A stretch of 64,000 bases of DNA from Umezawaea tangerina (GTDB lineage: Bacteria > Actinomycetota > Actinomycetes > Mycobacteriales > Pseudonocardiaceae). Location: NCBI RefSeq assembly GCF_003002815.1, contig NZ_PVTF01000005.1, positions 558,001 through 622,000 of the forward strand, written 5' to 3'. How positions within the stretch are numbered: position 1 is the first letter of the stretch; every line of letters begins with the position of its first letter. Both the position numbers and the translations under genes were made by a program. The notes under the pieces were generated by a model. It was not told the origin of the DNA. It worked only from the letters and a program-made list of their open reading frames with translations, and did not search any database. Shown piece by piece: positions 25,179-34,000 of the stretch.

Positions 25179-27548
25179 TCAGCGGCGCCAGAAGGACTTC
25201 TTGCGGTCGGGCTCGGTCGCGGTGAAGGCGTCGAGGACGCGGGTGGCCTCGGTCCACAGCGCGGTCACGTCGCCGCCGGTCTTGAGGTGGGCGATGAGCC
25301 TGCGCAGCGGGTCGTAGACGGGGCCGACGAGGTCGGCGAGGAGGGTGTCGAGCCTGCTGGTGAGGTCGGCCAGCAGGTCGCGGCGTTCGTGGTCGGGCAG
25401 GGAGGCGCCGGCGTGCAGGCGGCTGGCTTCGAGGGTGACGATCTCGCGCAGTTCGGCGAGGCGGTCGGGGGCGGGGGCCGAGGTGGGGGCGAAGGTCGGG
25501 GCGAAACCGCCGGGGCGTCCGCCGCCGCCGACCATGGGTGCGGCGGCGCGGGAGCGCTTGGCCGACATCCGCGGTGCCATCGGGGGCGGTGGGGCGGACG
25601 GGGCCGGGGCGGGGGCGCCCGCGGGGGCGGCCATGTCGAGGAACACGTGCTGCGAGCCGAAGGACTGCGGGGCGGCGAAGGGCAGCGCCACCGGCGGGGT
25701 CTCCCAGCCCGCGGGTGGTTCGACGGGTTGGGTGACGCGGTGGACGGTGCCGTCGGTGACGACGCGGGAGTCGACGGCGACGAACGCGGTGAAGCGGCAC
25801 AGGACGCCGAACTTCAGCGAGGTGGCGACGATGGTCGGTTCCAGGTCGGAGTTCCCGGACACGTAGGCGTCTTCGAGGTCGCGCAGTGCGGCACGGGCCC
25901 ACTGGGCGGCGAGCGCGGGTTCGTCGCGCTGCCGCACGGGGACCACGGCTTCCCAGTCGCCGCCGTCACGGGTGTGGCCGCGGACGGTGAGGGTGCCGGT
26001 GGCCGGCCCGCGGTAGCGGCCCGCGAGGACCAGCGGGACGCCGGGGTAGAGCGCGGAGGCGTGCCGAGGGGCCTGCGTGTCCGGGGTGAGGGTGATCCCG
26101 TCGGCGGTGACGGTCACGTCGGTGACGACGGGGGCGCCGATGCGGCGCTGGATGTGCTCCATGGCCTCGTCGAGGCGGTCCTCGCTCTCCACCAGCTCGC
26201 AGCGGCCCGCTCCCCTGGCGGCGAGCCTGCCGAGGAAGCCCGCGTTGACGGCGGAGTCGATGCCGACGCTGTGGATCCTGGTGCGGCCGATCAGCGGGGC
26301 GATGTCGCGCAGGATCTGGTCCTCGTTGCCGACCTGGCCGTCGGTGACCAGCACGACCACGCGGTCGCGGTCGTCGTCGGCGCCCGCGAGCAGGCTCAGG
26401 CCGTCGTGCAGCGGGGCGAGGAACTCGGTGCCACCGCGGGCTTCCACGCGGGCCAGGTGCTCGACGGCGCGGTAGCGGTGGCGGTCGGTGGCCTCGACCA
26501 GACCGGTGCCCAGGCCGGTGGGGTGCTCGACGCGGTCGTCGAAGGTGACCACGGCGAACCGGTCGTCCTTGGTGAGCGTGTCGACGATGCGGGCGGCGGC
26601 GCGGCGGGCGGCGACCATCTTCCAGCCGCCCATGCTGCCGGAGCGGTCGAGCAGCAGCACGACGTCGCGCGGGCGCACGGCGGTGACGGCCTCGGGCGGG
26701 AGGACGGTGAGCTGGTAGGTGCCCTCCTCGCCGTCGGGGACGCAGACCGCCGAGGTCCCGTGGCCGGTGTAGGCAAGGCGCAGCACGAAGTCGCGGTCGG
26801 CGCGCTCGCCGGGCAGCACGCTGAGGTGGTTGCCCTCCCCCGTCACGGTGTGCAGGCTCGACCGGACCTCGCCGAGGTCGAGACCGGCCGGGTCGATGTC
26901 GACGCCGATGGAGAGCGCGACCGGGTTGGGGAAACCGGGCAGCAGCACGGGAGGGGTGATGCGGGAGGCGTCGGGCACCCGGTCGGTGTCGGACGCGTGG
27001 CCGCTGCCGACGGACTCGCCCGGCAGCGGGGTGCCGGGAACGTAGCGGGGCGCGACGACGAGCGGGAAGCGGAACGTGGCGGCGTCGTCCTCGTAGACCA
27101 GCGGCTCGACCATGGTGAGCTCCACGGTCACGCGTTCGCCCGCGACGATGTTGCCGACCCGCATGGTGAAGACGTCGGGCCGCTCCTCCTCGGCGATGGC
27201 CGCCCGCTTGCCGGCGGCGATGGCCTCGTCGTAGTTCTGCCTGGCCTGCCCGCGTTCCTGCAGCTCCGCCTCGACGGTGCGGCCGTCGGCGGTCATGGTC
27301 ATCCCGGTCACGGCCGCGCGGTCGGGCAGCGGGAACACGTAGGTGGCCTCGAGGGCGGTGTCGTGCGGGTTGACGAACTCGGTGGTCAGGGTGACGCGGG
27401 CGACCAGCCCGGTGATGGTGGCGCGCACGTCGAGGCGGTCCAGCGGGAGGTTGCCGCGTTCGGTGCGCAACGTGCCGACGCCCGCGTCGACGGACTGCCC
27501 GACGCGGTCCAGCTCGGCCGCTCTCATCGGCGTGGTGGTGAAGGTCAT
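25179..27548 (-). CDS. VIT-VWA domain protein
   Basis: The 789-aa protein starts at ATG 27548, overlapping the MerR stop (ATGA); the frame extends upstream only inside the MerR gene. The N-terminal VIT domain (about residues 35-160) includes VFPLPDRAAVTGMTM and EAIAAGKRAAIAEEERPDVFTM. A von Willebrand A domain follows at about 285-470 with a complete MIDAS motif DRSGS, plus TDGQ, and a beta-rich middle. A Pro/Ala-rich linker leads to a C-terminal helical region. There is no signal peptide, so it is likely cytoplasmic, although eukaryotic relatives (inter-alpha-trypsin inhibitor) are secreted. VIT-VWA proteins often sit beside regulators or AAA+ ATPases, but their role in bacteria is largely unknown. 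Confidence 0.85.
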   Translation of the reverse strand: MTFTTTPMRAAELDRVGQSVDAGVGTLRTERGNLPLDRLDVRATITGLVARVTLTTEFVNPHDTALEATYVFPLPDRAAVTGMTMTADGRTVEAELQERGQARQNYDEAIAAGKRAAIAEEERPDVFTMRVGNIVAGERVTVELTMVEPLVYEDDAATFRFPLVVAPRYVPGTPLPGESVGSGHASDTDRVPDASRITPPVLLPGFPNPVALSIGVDIDPAGLDLGEVRSSLHTVTGEGNHLSVLPGERADRDFVLRLAYTGHGTSAVCVPDGEEGTYQLTVLPPEAVTAVRPRDVVLLLDRSGSMGGWKMVAARRAAARIVDTLTKDDRFAVVTFDDRVEHPTGLGTGLVEATDRHRYRAVEHLARVEARGGTEFLAPLHDGLSLLAGADDDRDRVVVLVTDGQVGNEDQILRDIAPLIGRTRIHSVGIDSAVNAGFLGRLAARGAGRCELVESEDRLDEAMEHIQRRIGAPVVTDVTVTADGITLTPDTQAPRHASALYPGVPLVLAGRYRGPATGTLTVRGHTRDGGDWEAVVPVRQRDEPALAAQWARAALRDLEDAYVSGNSDLEPTIVATSLKFGVLCRFTAFVAVDSRVVTDGTVHRVTQPVEPPAGWETPPVALPFAAPQSFGSQHVFLDMAAPAGAPAPAPSAPPPPMAPRMSAKRSRAAAPMVGGGGRPGGFAPTFAPTSAPAPDRLAELREIVTLEASRLHAGASLPDHERRDLLADLTSRLDTLLADLVGPVYDPLRRLIAHLKTGGDVTALWTEATRVLDAFTATEPDRKKSFWRR

Positions 27549-28138
27549 CGGGAGTCCCTTTCGTCGGTGAGCAGGCCGCGGGCGGTGAGCAGGTCGAGCA
27601 GCGGCTGGGCCGCGGTGGCGATGTCCCGGTAGTCGGCGGGTGTCGGCGCGCCGGGCAGCAGCAGAACCGCGCCGCCGGTGAGCGCGACGGCGCTGAGCGG
27701 GGTCGCCCTGGGCTGCGCGGCTTCGGGCTGCACGGCTGGCGGGACGGTCTTGGGCTGGGCGGCCGGTGCCTCGGCCCAGAACCGCGGCCGCGTGGGCTGC
27801 GGGGGTGGCGGCGTCGACTCCCCCAGCAGGTCCTCGGGCACGCGGGCGATGTCGGCCAGCGCGGCGTTGGTCGCTCCCGCCAGCTCGTTCTGGATCTGGC
27901 CGAGCGAGCTGCCCTCCGCCTGGCGCCGCTTGACCGCGACGATCTGGAGCAGGTGGCGGGTGTCGTACAGCGCCGTCCGCCCGCGCATCGCCGACGGGCG
28001 GTCTACCAGGCCGGTCGTCGTGTACCAGCGGACGACGCGCCGGTCGGGCACGTCGCGGACGCGCCCGTTGGGCACGCCGGGGTACTCCGCGGCCAGCGCC
28101 GCGACCACCCGTTCCACCAGCTCGTCGATCGTCCACAT
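27545..28138 (-). CDS. MerR-family regulator with Pro/Ala-rich tail
   Basis: The 197-aa product starts at ATG 28138. A MerR-type winged helix covers about residues 1-70 (WTIDELVERVVAALAAEYPG, then RVVRWYTTTGLVDRPSAMRGRTALYDTRHLLQIVAVKRRQAEG). It is atypical at the start (VPDRRVVRWY rather than a simple IGELA opening). Beyond a proline-rich linker there is a short C-terminal helical part instead of a known ligand domain. It overlaps the VIT-VWA gene and has an 8-bp dyad just upstream at the position expected for a MerR operator, so it most likely regulates its own two-gene operon. Confidence 0.85.
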   Translation of the reverse strand: MWTIDELVERVVAALAAEYPGVPNGRVRDVPDRRVVRWYTTTGLVDRPSAMRGRTALYDTRHLLQIVAVKRRQAEGSSLGQIQNELAGATNAALADIARVPEDLLGESTPPPPQPTRPRFWAEAPAAQPKTVPPAVQPEAAQPRATPLSAVALTGGAVLLLPGAPTPADYRDIATAAQPLLDLLTARGLLTDERDSR

Positions 28139-28148
28139 GCCGCTATGG

Positions 28149-28174
28149 TGACACTGCAATCATGACAGTGTCAA
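28149..28174 (-). promoter_or_regulatory. MerR-type operator with overlapping -35 element
   Basis: TGACACTG (28149-28156) and CAGTGTCA (28166-28173) form an 8-bp inverted repeat with a 9-base spacer. On the reverse strand TTGACA (28174-28169) overlaps one arm and would serve as the -35. The dyad lies where MerR proteins bind, between -35 and -10. The leader would be very short or absent, since ATG is at 28138. Confidence 0.6.
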
Positions 28175-28414
28175 CGTCTGGTGTGACAGCGACCGGCCGC
28201 ACCGCCGCCATCACCGCAACAGCCGACCCCATCGACCTGCCGCGCGAACGGCTCGACGGCACGTCAAGGACAACCGTCGGAGGGCTGACCACGCAGCGCA
28301 CCGGAGCCCCGCGGGGATCCAGGCACGCGGAGGTCGGGCGAGCCGCCGGACGCCGGTGGGTTTCGTGCGCTTCGGATACGGGTGCTCCACGACTTCTCCC
28401 TGCTGCGAAAGGAG

Positions 28415-28450
28415 CACGGCGCCTCACGGTCGGAAACCGTGGGCGCCGTG
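28415..28450 (-). terminator. Long hairpin terminator of the PadR/DUF1048 operon
   Basis: CACGGCGCC (28415-28423) pairs with 28442-28450, and inside it CACGGT (28425-28430) pairs with ACCGTG (28436-28441), giving 15 pairs with a single bulged T and a 5-base loop. It ends 12 bases beyond the DUF1048 stop at 28462. Confidence 0.8.
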
Positions 28451-28461
28451 GATGGAAGGTG

Positions 28462-28779
28462 CTACTTCCCGGTCGGGCCGGGTTCTCCGCCTGCGGACTC
28501 CCGGCGGACCTCGGCGTAGGTGGGCGAGCCCTTCACGAGGTCGTCGCAGAAGGCCGCGACATCGTCGCCGATGAGCTGCCGGACGCCCTTGCCCGCGGCC
28601 GCGCCCTCCTCGAAGAAGTCGACGACGTCCGCGAGCAGGGAGGTGTCGGCGGGCCCGATCTTGAAGAGGTACCTCTGCATCTCCTGGTAGACGATCCGGT
28701 AGTCCGGCGGGAGCGCCTTGACCCTGGCCACATGCGCCCACCACTGCTTCTTGCCCTCGACGATGTCCCGGATTCCCAC
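28462..28779 (-). CDS. DUF1048 family protein
   Basis: The 105-aa product starts at GTG 28779 with GGGAGGG upstream, one base after the stop of the preceding gene. It has the DUF1048 features: a short helical N-terminus (IRDIVEGKKQWWAHVARVKALPPDYRIVYQEMQRYLFK) and a second helix pair (LLADVVDFFEEGAAAGKGVRQLIGDDVAAFCDDLVKG). The same fold is predicted for the gene upstream, so the two are a tandem duplication. DUF1048 genes commonly follow a PadR regulator in Gram-positive bacteria; their biochemical role is not known to me. Confidence 0.8.
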   Translation of the reverse strand: MGIRDIVEGKKQWWAHVARVKALPPDYRIVYQEMQRYLFKIGPADTSLLADVVDFFEEGAAAGKGVRQLIGDDVAAFCDDLVKGSPTYAEVRRESAGGEPGPTGK

Positions 28780-28780
28780 G

Positions 28781-29137
28781 TCACCCTCCCAGCCCGCCCA
28801 GTTTCCGCGCCACGTTCCTGTTCAGCTGCTCGCGCCACCGGTCGCGGTAGGTCCGGGCGCCCTTGCCGCCCATCACGGCCGCGCAGAAGCCCTCGACGTC
28901 CTCGCCCAGCACCTCGTCGGCGCCCTGCCCCTCGGCCGCCGTCTCCTCCAGCAGGCCGAGGACGCCGTCGACGACCGGCGGCAGGTTGCGGCCGGTGAGG
29001 TCGGAGTGGGCGGCGAGGTGGATCTTGACCTGTTCCCAGGCCGCCCGGTGGTCGGCGGGCAGTGCGGCGGCCCTGGCCTCGAAGGCCGTCCACTCCCTGG
29101 TGAGGTCGCCGCCCGTGATGGTGTCCCAGAAGTTCAC
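28781..29137 (-). CDS. DUF1048 family protein (second copy)
   Basis: The 118-aa product starts at GTG 29137, overlapping the PadR stop by four bases (GTGA). It shares the helical layout of the 28462-28779 product: WDTITGGDLTREWTAFEARAAALPADHRAAWEQVKIHL, then VVDGVLGLLEETAAEGQGADEVLGEDVEGFCAAVMGG. Sequence identity between the two is modest, so the duplication is old and they may form a heterodimer. They are encoded with PadR in one operon. Confidence 0.8.
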   Translation of the reverse strand: MNFWDTITGGDLTREWTAFEARAAALPADHRAAWEQVKIHLAAHSDLTGRNLPPVVDGVLGLLEETAAEGQGADEVLGEDVEGFCAAVMGGKGARTYRDRWREQLNRNVARKLGGLGG

Positions 29138-29460
29138 CGCCCACCCTCCTTGAGCTTGTCGATGCGCGAGGAGACGTAGTCCCACTTCGCCCAGAACCTC
29201 GCCAGTTCCTCGCGCCCGGCGTCGTTGAGCGCGTAGAACTTGCGCGGCGGGCCCACCTCGGAGCGCCTCTTCGCGACCTGGACGAGCCCGTTGCGCTCCA
29301 GGCGCAGCAGGATCGTGTAGACCGTCCCCTCGATGACGTCGGCGAAGCCGAGCTCGTTGAGCCGACGCGTGATGGCGTACCCGTAGGTCTCCTCGCCACC
29401 GATGATCTCCAGCACGCAGCCTTCGAGCGTGCCCTTCAGCATTTCCGTCAGGTCGTCCAT
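29134..29460 (-). CDS. PadR-family transcriptional regulator
   Basis: The 108-aa winged-helix repressor starts at ATG 29460 (the frame reaching 29505 runs back through the operator). Typical PadR segments are visible: LKGTLEGCVLEIIGGEETYGYAITRRLNELGF, then VIEGTVYTILLRLERNGLVQVAKRRSE and GPPRKFYALNDAGREEL, with a C-terminal dimerisation helix. It leads a three-gene operon with two DUF1048 genes. The perfect palindrome 23 bases upstream of the start is the likely self-regulatory site. Relatives respond to small hydrophobic or phenolic compounds; the ligand here is unknown. Confidence 0.9.
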   Translation of the reverse strand: MDDLTEMLKGTLEGCVLEIIGGEETYGYAITRRLNELGFADVIEGTVYTILLRLERNGLVQVAKRRSEVGPPRKFYALNDAGREELARFWAKWDYVSSRIDKLKEGGR

Positions 29461-29482
29461 CCGACTCCCCTGGTCGCACCAG

Positions 29483-29524
29483 TACTCGGTATCACCGAGT
29501 ACCACTACACGGTATCACCGAGTA
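29483..29524. promoter_or_regulatory. PadR operator: palindrome plus direct repeat
   Basis: TACTCGGT-ATC-ACCGAGTA (29483-29501) is a perfect palindrome. A 15-base part of it, CGGTATCACCGAGTA, recurs at 29510-29524, 23 bases downstream. The second copy contains the stop codon of the TetR gene (29515-29517), so the operator is built into the end of the upstream gene. Confidence 0.7.
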
Positions 29525-30132
29525 GCGGAGATGCCCAGGAGCAGGATGTCGGCGAGCTTGTCGGCGTAGGCGTGGGCGTCGACGCCGGGGGTGTTGTCGA
29601 GGAACGCGAGCATCACGTCGACCGCGCCCTGGTAGGTCACGGCCATGACGCGGGTGTCGAAGTCCCGGAGGCTGCCTTCCTCCTGGCCGCGGCGGAACAG
29701 CGCCTCCTGGCCCCGGTAGGTCTCCTCGTAGAAGTCGAGCGTCACCTGCCGCGTGCCGTCGGGGTGGCGCAGGTTGTGCACGATGTGGTCGAGCGCGACG
29801 AGCTCCGCGCGGTGGGTGGTGCGCAGGTCAGCGACGTGGTGGAGAGCGGCGCGGATGACCTCGGGGACGGGCCGGGTGAGGTCGAGCTCGGCCGCGACGC
29901 GGTCCCGGATGGTCGCGACCGTGGCCACCACGGTGGACCGCATCAGGTCGTCCCTGCCCGCGAAGTAGTGCCACAGCAGGCCTTTGGAGATCCCGGCGCG
30001 TTCGGCGATCCGGGTCAGCGAGGCGTCCGCGTAGCCGCGGTCGGCGATCTCCGCGATGGCCGCGGCCATGATCTGCCCTCGCCGCTGGTCCTCGTCCAGG
30101 CGCCGGCGCGGGGTCGACGGCACCCGGCTCAC
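29515..30132 (-). CDS. TetR-family transcriptional regulator
   Basis: The 205-aa product starts at GTG 30132, overlapping the stop of the preceding membrane gene (GTGA); the longer frame to 30378 lies inside that gene. The N-terminal HTH is clear (RGQIMAAAIAEIADRGYADASLTRIAERAGISKGLLWHYFAGRDDLM). The C-terminal ligand domain has EVIRAALHHVADLRTTHRAELVALDHI, similar to BetI/AcrR-like members. It is second in an operon with a four-helix membrane protein and probably represses it through the two palindromes at 30508-30544. Confidence 0.9.
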   Translation of the reverse strand: MSRVPSTPRRRLDEDQRRGQIMAAAIAEIADRGYADASLTRIAERAGISKGLLWHYFAGRDDLMRSTVVATVATIRDRVAAELDLTRPVPEVIRAALHHVADLRTTHRAELVALDHIVHNLRHPDGTRQVTLDFYEETYRGQEALFRRGQEEGSLRDFDTRVMAVTYQGAVDVMLAFLDNTPGVDAHAYADKLADILLLGISATR

Positions 30133-30503
30133 CGGGCCCGTCGCACGCGGAGCGCCAGGACGACCAGGGCCAGCATCAGCGCGGCGATGGCCACCATCTC
30201 CACGCGCATCCACGACGGGAACACACCGGGCAGGGCCGCCTCGACGAGGTTCACCACGAGCAGGACGCAGCCGATGACGACGATCGCGCGGAGCCCGGTG
30301 GCGCTGCCCTTGCGCGCCGCCCTCGCCCGCAGGAGCAGCAGGACCGAGAACGCGCCGACGATCAGGGCGTGCCCCCACGCCTCGTCGGTCGCCAGCCGGG
30401 GTGCCGCCACCGACAGGAGGACCAGCGCCGCCACCGTGCCGAGGGCGACCACCACGTACGCGACGACCACCCGCTGCACCGGGGCGAAGACGTCGGACGA
30501 CAT
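30129..30503 (-). CDS. Four-helix membrane protein
   Basis: The 124-aa product starts at ATG 30503 (an earlier in-frame start would sit inside the operators). After SSDVFAPVQR, four hydrophobic helices fill the chain (VVVAYVVVALGTVAALVLLSV, ALIVGAFSVLLLLRARA, AIVVIGCVLLVVNLVEAALP, MVAIAALMLALVVLALRVRR). It may be a small transporter, sensor or integral membrane protein of unknown type. It is co-transcribed with a TetR regulator, and operator 2 ends five bases before its start codon, which suggests a leaderless or very short-leader message. Confidence 0.75.
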   Translation of the reverse strand: MSSDVFAPVQRVVVAYVVVALGTVAALVLLSVAAPRLATDEAWGHALIVGAFSVLLLLRARAARKGSATGLRAIVVIGCVLLVVNLVEAALPGVFPSWMRVEMVAIAALMLALVVLALRVRRAR

Positions 30504-30507
30504 GTTA

Positions 30508-30544
30508 TTGACCATGCAGTCAACAGTATTGACTCGATAGTCAA
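30508..30544. promoter_or_regulatory. Two TetR operator palindromes
   Basis: TTGACC ATGC AGTCAA (30508-30523) and TTGACT CGAT AGTCAA (30529-30544) share 6-bp arms and a 4-base spacer. Their centres are 21 bp apart (two turns). They precede the membrane protein/TetR operon directly. Confidence 0.75.
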
Positions 30545-30598
30545 TAAGCAAGACGGCAGGTCAGGCCGCGGTCCTCTCCCCCGTGGAGACGACGGCGG

Positions 30599-30829
30599 TC
30601 ACCGTGCCGGGTCGGGGTGGGCGTGCAGGCGGGGGTGGCGCCACAGGGGGTGGAGGAGACCCCCGAACTTGAACGGCTTGTGCCATCCGGGGCCGCTGGT
30701 GATCGTGTGGTCGTCGGCGCGCAGGCCCACCGGCGAGACCACGACGACGGCGATCAGGAGCGCGGACACCGCGGGCAGCGTGCGGTACCACCGGGTTCCG
30801 GTGGTGGGCGTGGGGGACGTGGTGGTCAC
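30599..30829 (-). CDS. Small single-pass membrane or secreted protein
   Basis: A 76-aa product with GTG at 30829 and GGAG six bases upstream. A short Thr/Pro-rich N-terminus is followed by one hydrophobic helix (LPAVSALLIAVVVVSPVGL, about residues 20-38). The C-terminal part is His/Pro-rich (HTITSGPGWHKPFKFGGLLHPLWRHPRLHAHPDPAR) with several histidines. It could be anchored outside the cell and bind metal, but that is speculation. It is divergent from the WGR-DUF4132 operon and stands alone. No family is recognised. Confidence 0.5.
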   Translation of the reverse strand: MTTTSPTPTTGTRWYRTLPAVSALLIAVVVVSPVGLRADDHTITSGPGWHKPFKFGGLLHPLWRHPRLHAHPDPAR

Positions 30830-30968
30830 GGCGGACTCCGTTCTGCGGTGGCAGGAAGAACCTCCCACCGACGCGGCCCGCGGTCACTGCGGCCGGCAGG
30901 CCCACCCGCGTTGAGGTCCGCCCTACCGCCGTTCGGCCGGTGCCGGGCGGGTGGCCGCTCCGGGAATT

Positions 30969-30993
30969 GTCGGACCCTGCCTCTACCGTGCTC
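30969..30993 (+). promoter_or_regulatory. Conserved promoter-like element of the WGR-DUF4132 operon
   Basis: This is the second copy of the 25-base element also found at 18115-18139 (22 of 25 bases identical, sharing CTCTACCGTGCTC). It lies 31 bases before the start codon at 31024. The duplication of this gene therefore included its promoter, or both promoters answer to the same factor. Confidence 0.55.
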
Positions 30994-31023
30994 ACCAGTC
31001 GGACCGAACCGGAGGAGCTGGAC

Positions 31024-34000
31024 GTGCGCAGGTGGGAACTCGTGTCGGATGGCTCCGCGAAGTTCTGGGAGATCGGCCGGGACGGCACGAGCGTGACAGT
31101 GCGCTACGGGCGGCTGGGGTCGGCGGGGCAGACCAAGGTCAAGGACCTCGCGTCGGACGCGGCGGCGGTGGCGCACGTCGGCAAGCTGGTGGCGGAGAAG
31201 GAGAAGAAGGGGTACGCGGAGGTCGGCGGGCCCGCCCCTTCGACCGGCCGCGAGTCCACGGTGGACACGCCGCCTGCCACCGAAAAGCCGGCCGCCGAAC
31301 AGCCTGCCACCGAACAACCGGCCGTCCGGCAGCCTGCCGTCGACCGTCCGGACGAGACGACGTTCGTGATCCCGCCGTCGTGGCGCAACGCCGTGCGACC
31401 GGGCCGCGGACAGGGCGCGCGCCGACCGCTCAAGTCCACTCGCGGCGTCGAGAAGTACCTGAAGTCCAAGCTCGACCCGGTACCGCGGCGGTTGGGCACG
31501 GTGCTCGCCCACCCGGACTCCGAGTCGGAGCTCGTGACCGCGGCGCGCGCCTACCTCGAAGGTGACGCGACTCCGCTGGGCGCAGCGACGGTGGCGGCCG
31601 CGCTGACCGAGGAGGCCTCGCGGTTCTACGGCCGCGAGGACGTGGCCACGATCGCGGACGCGTGGGTGGTCCGGCACGGGTTCGCCTTCGCCGCCGCGGC
31701 GGCCGGGGACCTCGGCCGGATCGAGATCTCCTGGTCCGGCGCCCGCGGCCGGGAAGCGGCGAAGGTGGAGTGGCGCACCGTCGAGCGCAAGCGGTGGCCT
31801 TACGCCAACCGCCAGGTCGTCGAACGACTGCGCGGGCTGCTGATCGGGGCGGGCGAGGAGGACTACCTCGCCGCCGTCGACGCGCTGTCCTCCCGCCGGG
31901 AGACCCTGCTGACGCGGACGATCGCCGCCTACCTCGCGCCGACCCGGCACGACTGGGTCGACGAGCTGGTCGACAGCGTGATGGCCGAGCCCAGGACCGT
32001 CGAGGAGTACCGGCTGTTCCTCACCTCCCTGCGGACCGTCGAGCAGGTGGCGGCGGTGGCCGCGCGGGACGAGTACCGGTACTACGTCACCGAGAAGGAC
32101 GTCCTGCCCACGGTGGTCAACACCGTGGGAGTGGGCGTCGCGCCCGTCCTGGCGGGGCTGCTCGACGACAACCACGACAGCGACACGCGCAAGCTCGTCA
32201 TCGAGGCACTGGCGTGGATCCCGACCGACGAGGCGTTCGGGCTGCTGCTCGACCGGCTGGACGACAAGTTCGTGCGGCCCGCCGTGCTCGCCGCGATCAA
32301 GCGCTACCCCGCGCGGGCGGTGCGGGAGCTGGCGGGCGTGACGGGCTCGGAGTCGGCGAGGGTGTTGCTCGTCGGGCACGTCCAGGCCGACCCGGCGCTG
32401 GTGGCCGAGGTGCTGCCGGGGCTGGACGACGCGCGGCGCGCGGCGGTCGAGCAGGCGGCCGCCGAGGAGGGGCCGGTGCCCGACGCGCCCGCCGATGCGT
32501 TGCCGCCGCTGCTGGTCACTCCCCCGTGGACGGTCGAGCGCACGGTCGTGAAGCCGGTCGTCGTGGAAGGGCTGGACTCGCCCGTCGCGCGCGACATCCG
32601 GTGGGAGCCGGGTGAGCGGGAGGTGTGGGCGGAGGCGTTCGGCCGGTACTACTGGGCCGACGCGAAGTTCCTGGTCTGGCGGATCGCGGTCGACCGGATG
32701 TTCAAGGGCAGGATCCCGCACCACGAGCAGCCCGCGCTGGTCCTCAAGGCGCCGGAGGACCTGGTCCGGCACCGCCTCGGCGAGTGGGACCCGGAGATGT
32801 GGTCGGCGATGGACTGGGCGAAGCCGGTGGTCGCCCGGTTCGGGGTCGACGCGTACCCGGTCGCGCTCAAGATCGCGAAGTCGGACCCGTCGGGGGCCGC
32901 CGAGGTGCTGCTGCCGTTCGTCGACCGCGAGGTCGCGGTGCTGCTGGCGGACTGGCTGGCGCGGCTGAAGTCGGTGTACCCGGTCGCGGTCGCCTGGTTC
33001 CTGCGGCACCCGGAGGCCGCGGCCCGCGCGCTGCTGCCCGCCGCGCTCGGCAAGGCGGGCAAGGCGAGGCGGGACGCCGAGGCGGCGCTGCGGCTGGTCG
33101 CCGGGCGCGGGCATGCCGACGTGCTGCGCGAGGTCGCGGCCGAGCACGGCGAGCGGGTCGCGGGCGCGGTCGAGGACCTGATCGCCGCCGACCCGCTGGA
33201 CCGGCTGCCCGCGAAGATGCCGGTGGTGGGTACCTGGGCCGACCCGGTGCTGCTGCCCCGGATCCTGCTGCGCGACAGGCGGCACGCGCTGCCCGGCGCC
33301 GCCGCGGGGCACGTGCTGACGATGCTGGCGATGTCCAAGCCCGACGACGTGTACGCGGGTGTGGACGTGGTGCGGGAGCTGTGCGACCCGGCGTCGCTGG
33401 CGCGGTTCGCGTGGGCGGTGTTCGAGGCCTGGAAGGCCGACGGGACACCACCCAAGGACGGGTGGGTGCTGCCCGCGCAGGGGCTGGTCGGCGACGACGA
33501 GACCGTGCGGGCGCTGACGCCGGTGATCCGGGCGTGGCCCGGCGAGGGCGGGCACTCCAAGGCCGTGGCCGGGTTGGCCGTGCTGGCCGCGATCGGCACG
33601 GACGTGGCCCTGCTGCACCTCAACACGATCGCGCAGAAGGCCCAGTTCAGCGGGTTGAAGTCGCGGGCGCGGGAGATGATCGACGCGGTCGCGGCGAAGC
33701 TCGGGCTGACCGGGGAGCAGCTGGCCGACCGGCTGGTGCCGGACTTCGGGCTCGACGACGCGGCGAGCCTGGTCGTCGACTACGGGCCGCGCCGGTTCAC
33801 CGTCGGGTTCGACGAGCAGCTCAAGCCCTACGTGGTCGACCCCGACGGCAAGCGGCGCAAGGACCTGCCCAAGCCGGGCGCGAAGGACGACCCCGAGCTG
33901 GCGCCCGCCGAGCACAAGCGGTTCACGCTGCTGAAGAAGGACGTGCGGACGGTCGCAGCCGACCAGGTCCGCCGGTTCGAGGCGGCGATGGTGGCGCGGC

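Noticed and set aside
25179-28136. 985-codon frame as one long VWA protein
   Set aside because: The upstream part is an out-of-frame reading of the MerR gene; ATG at 27548 with a 4-base overlap is the natural start.
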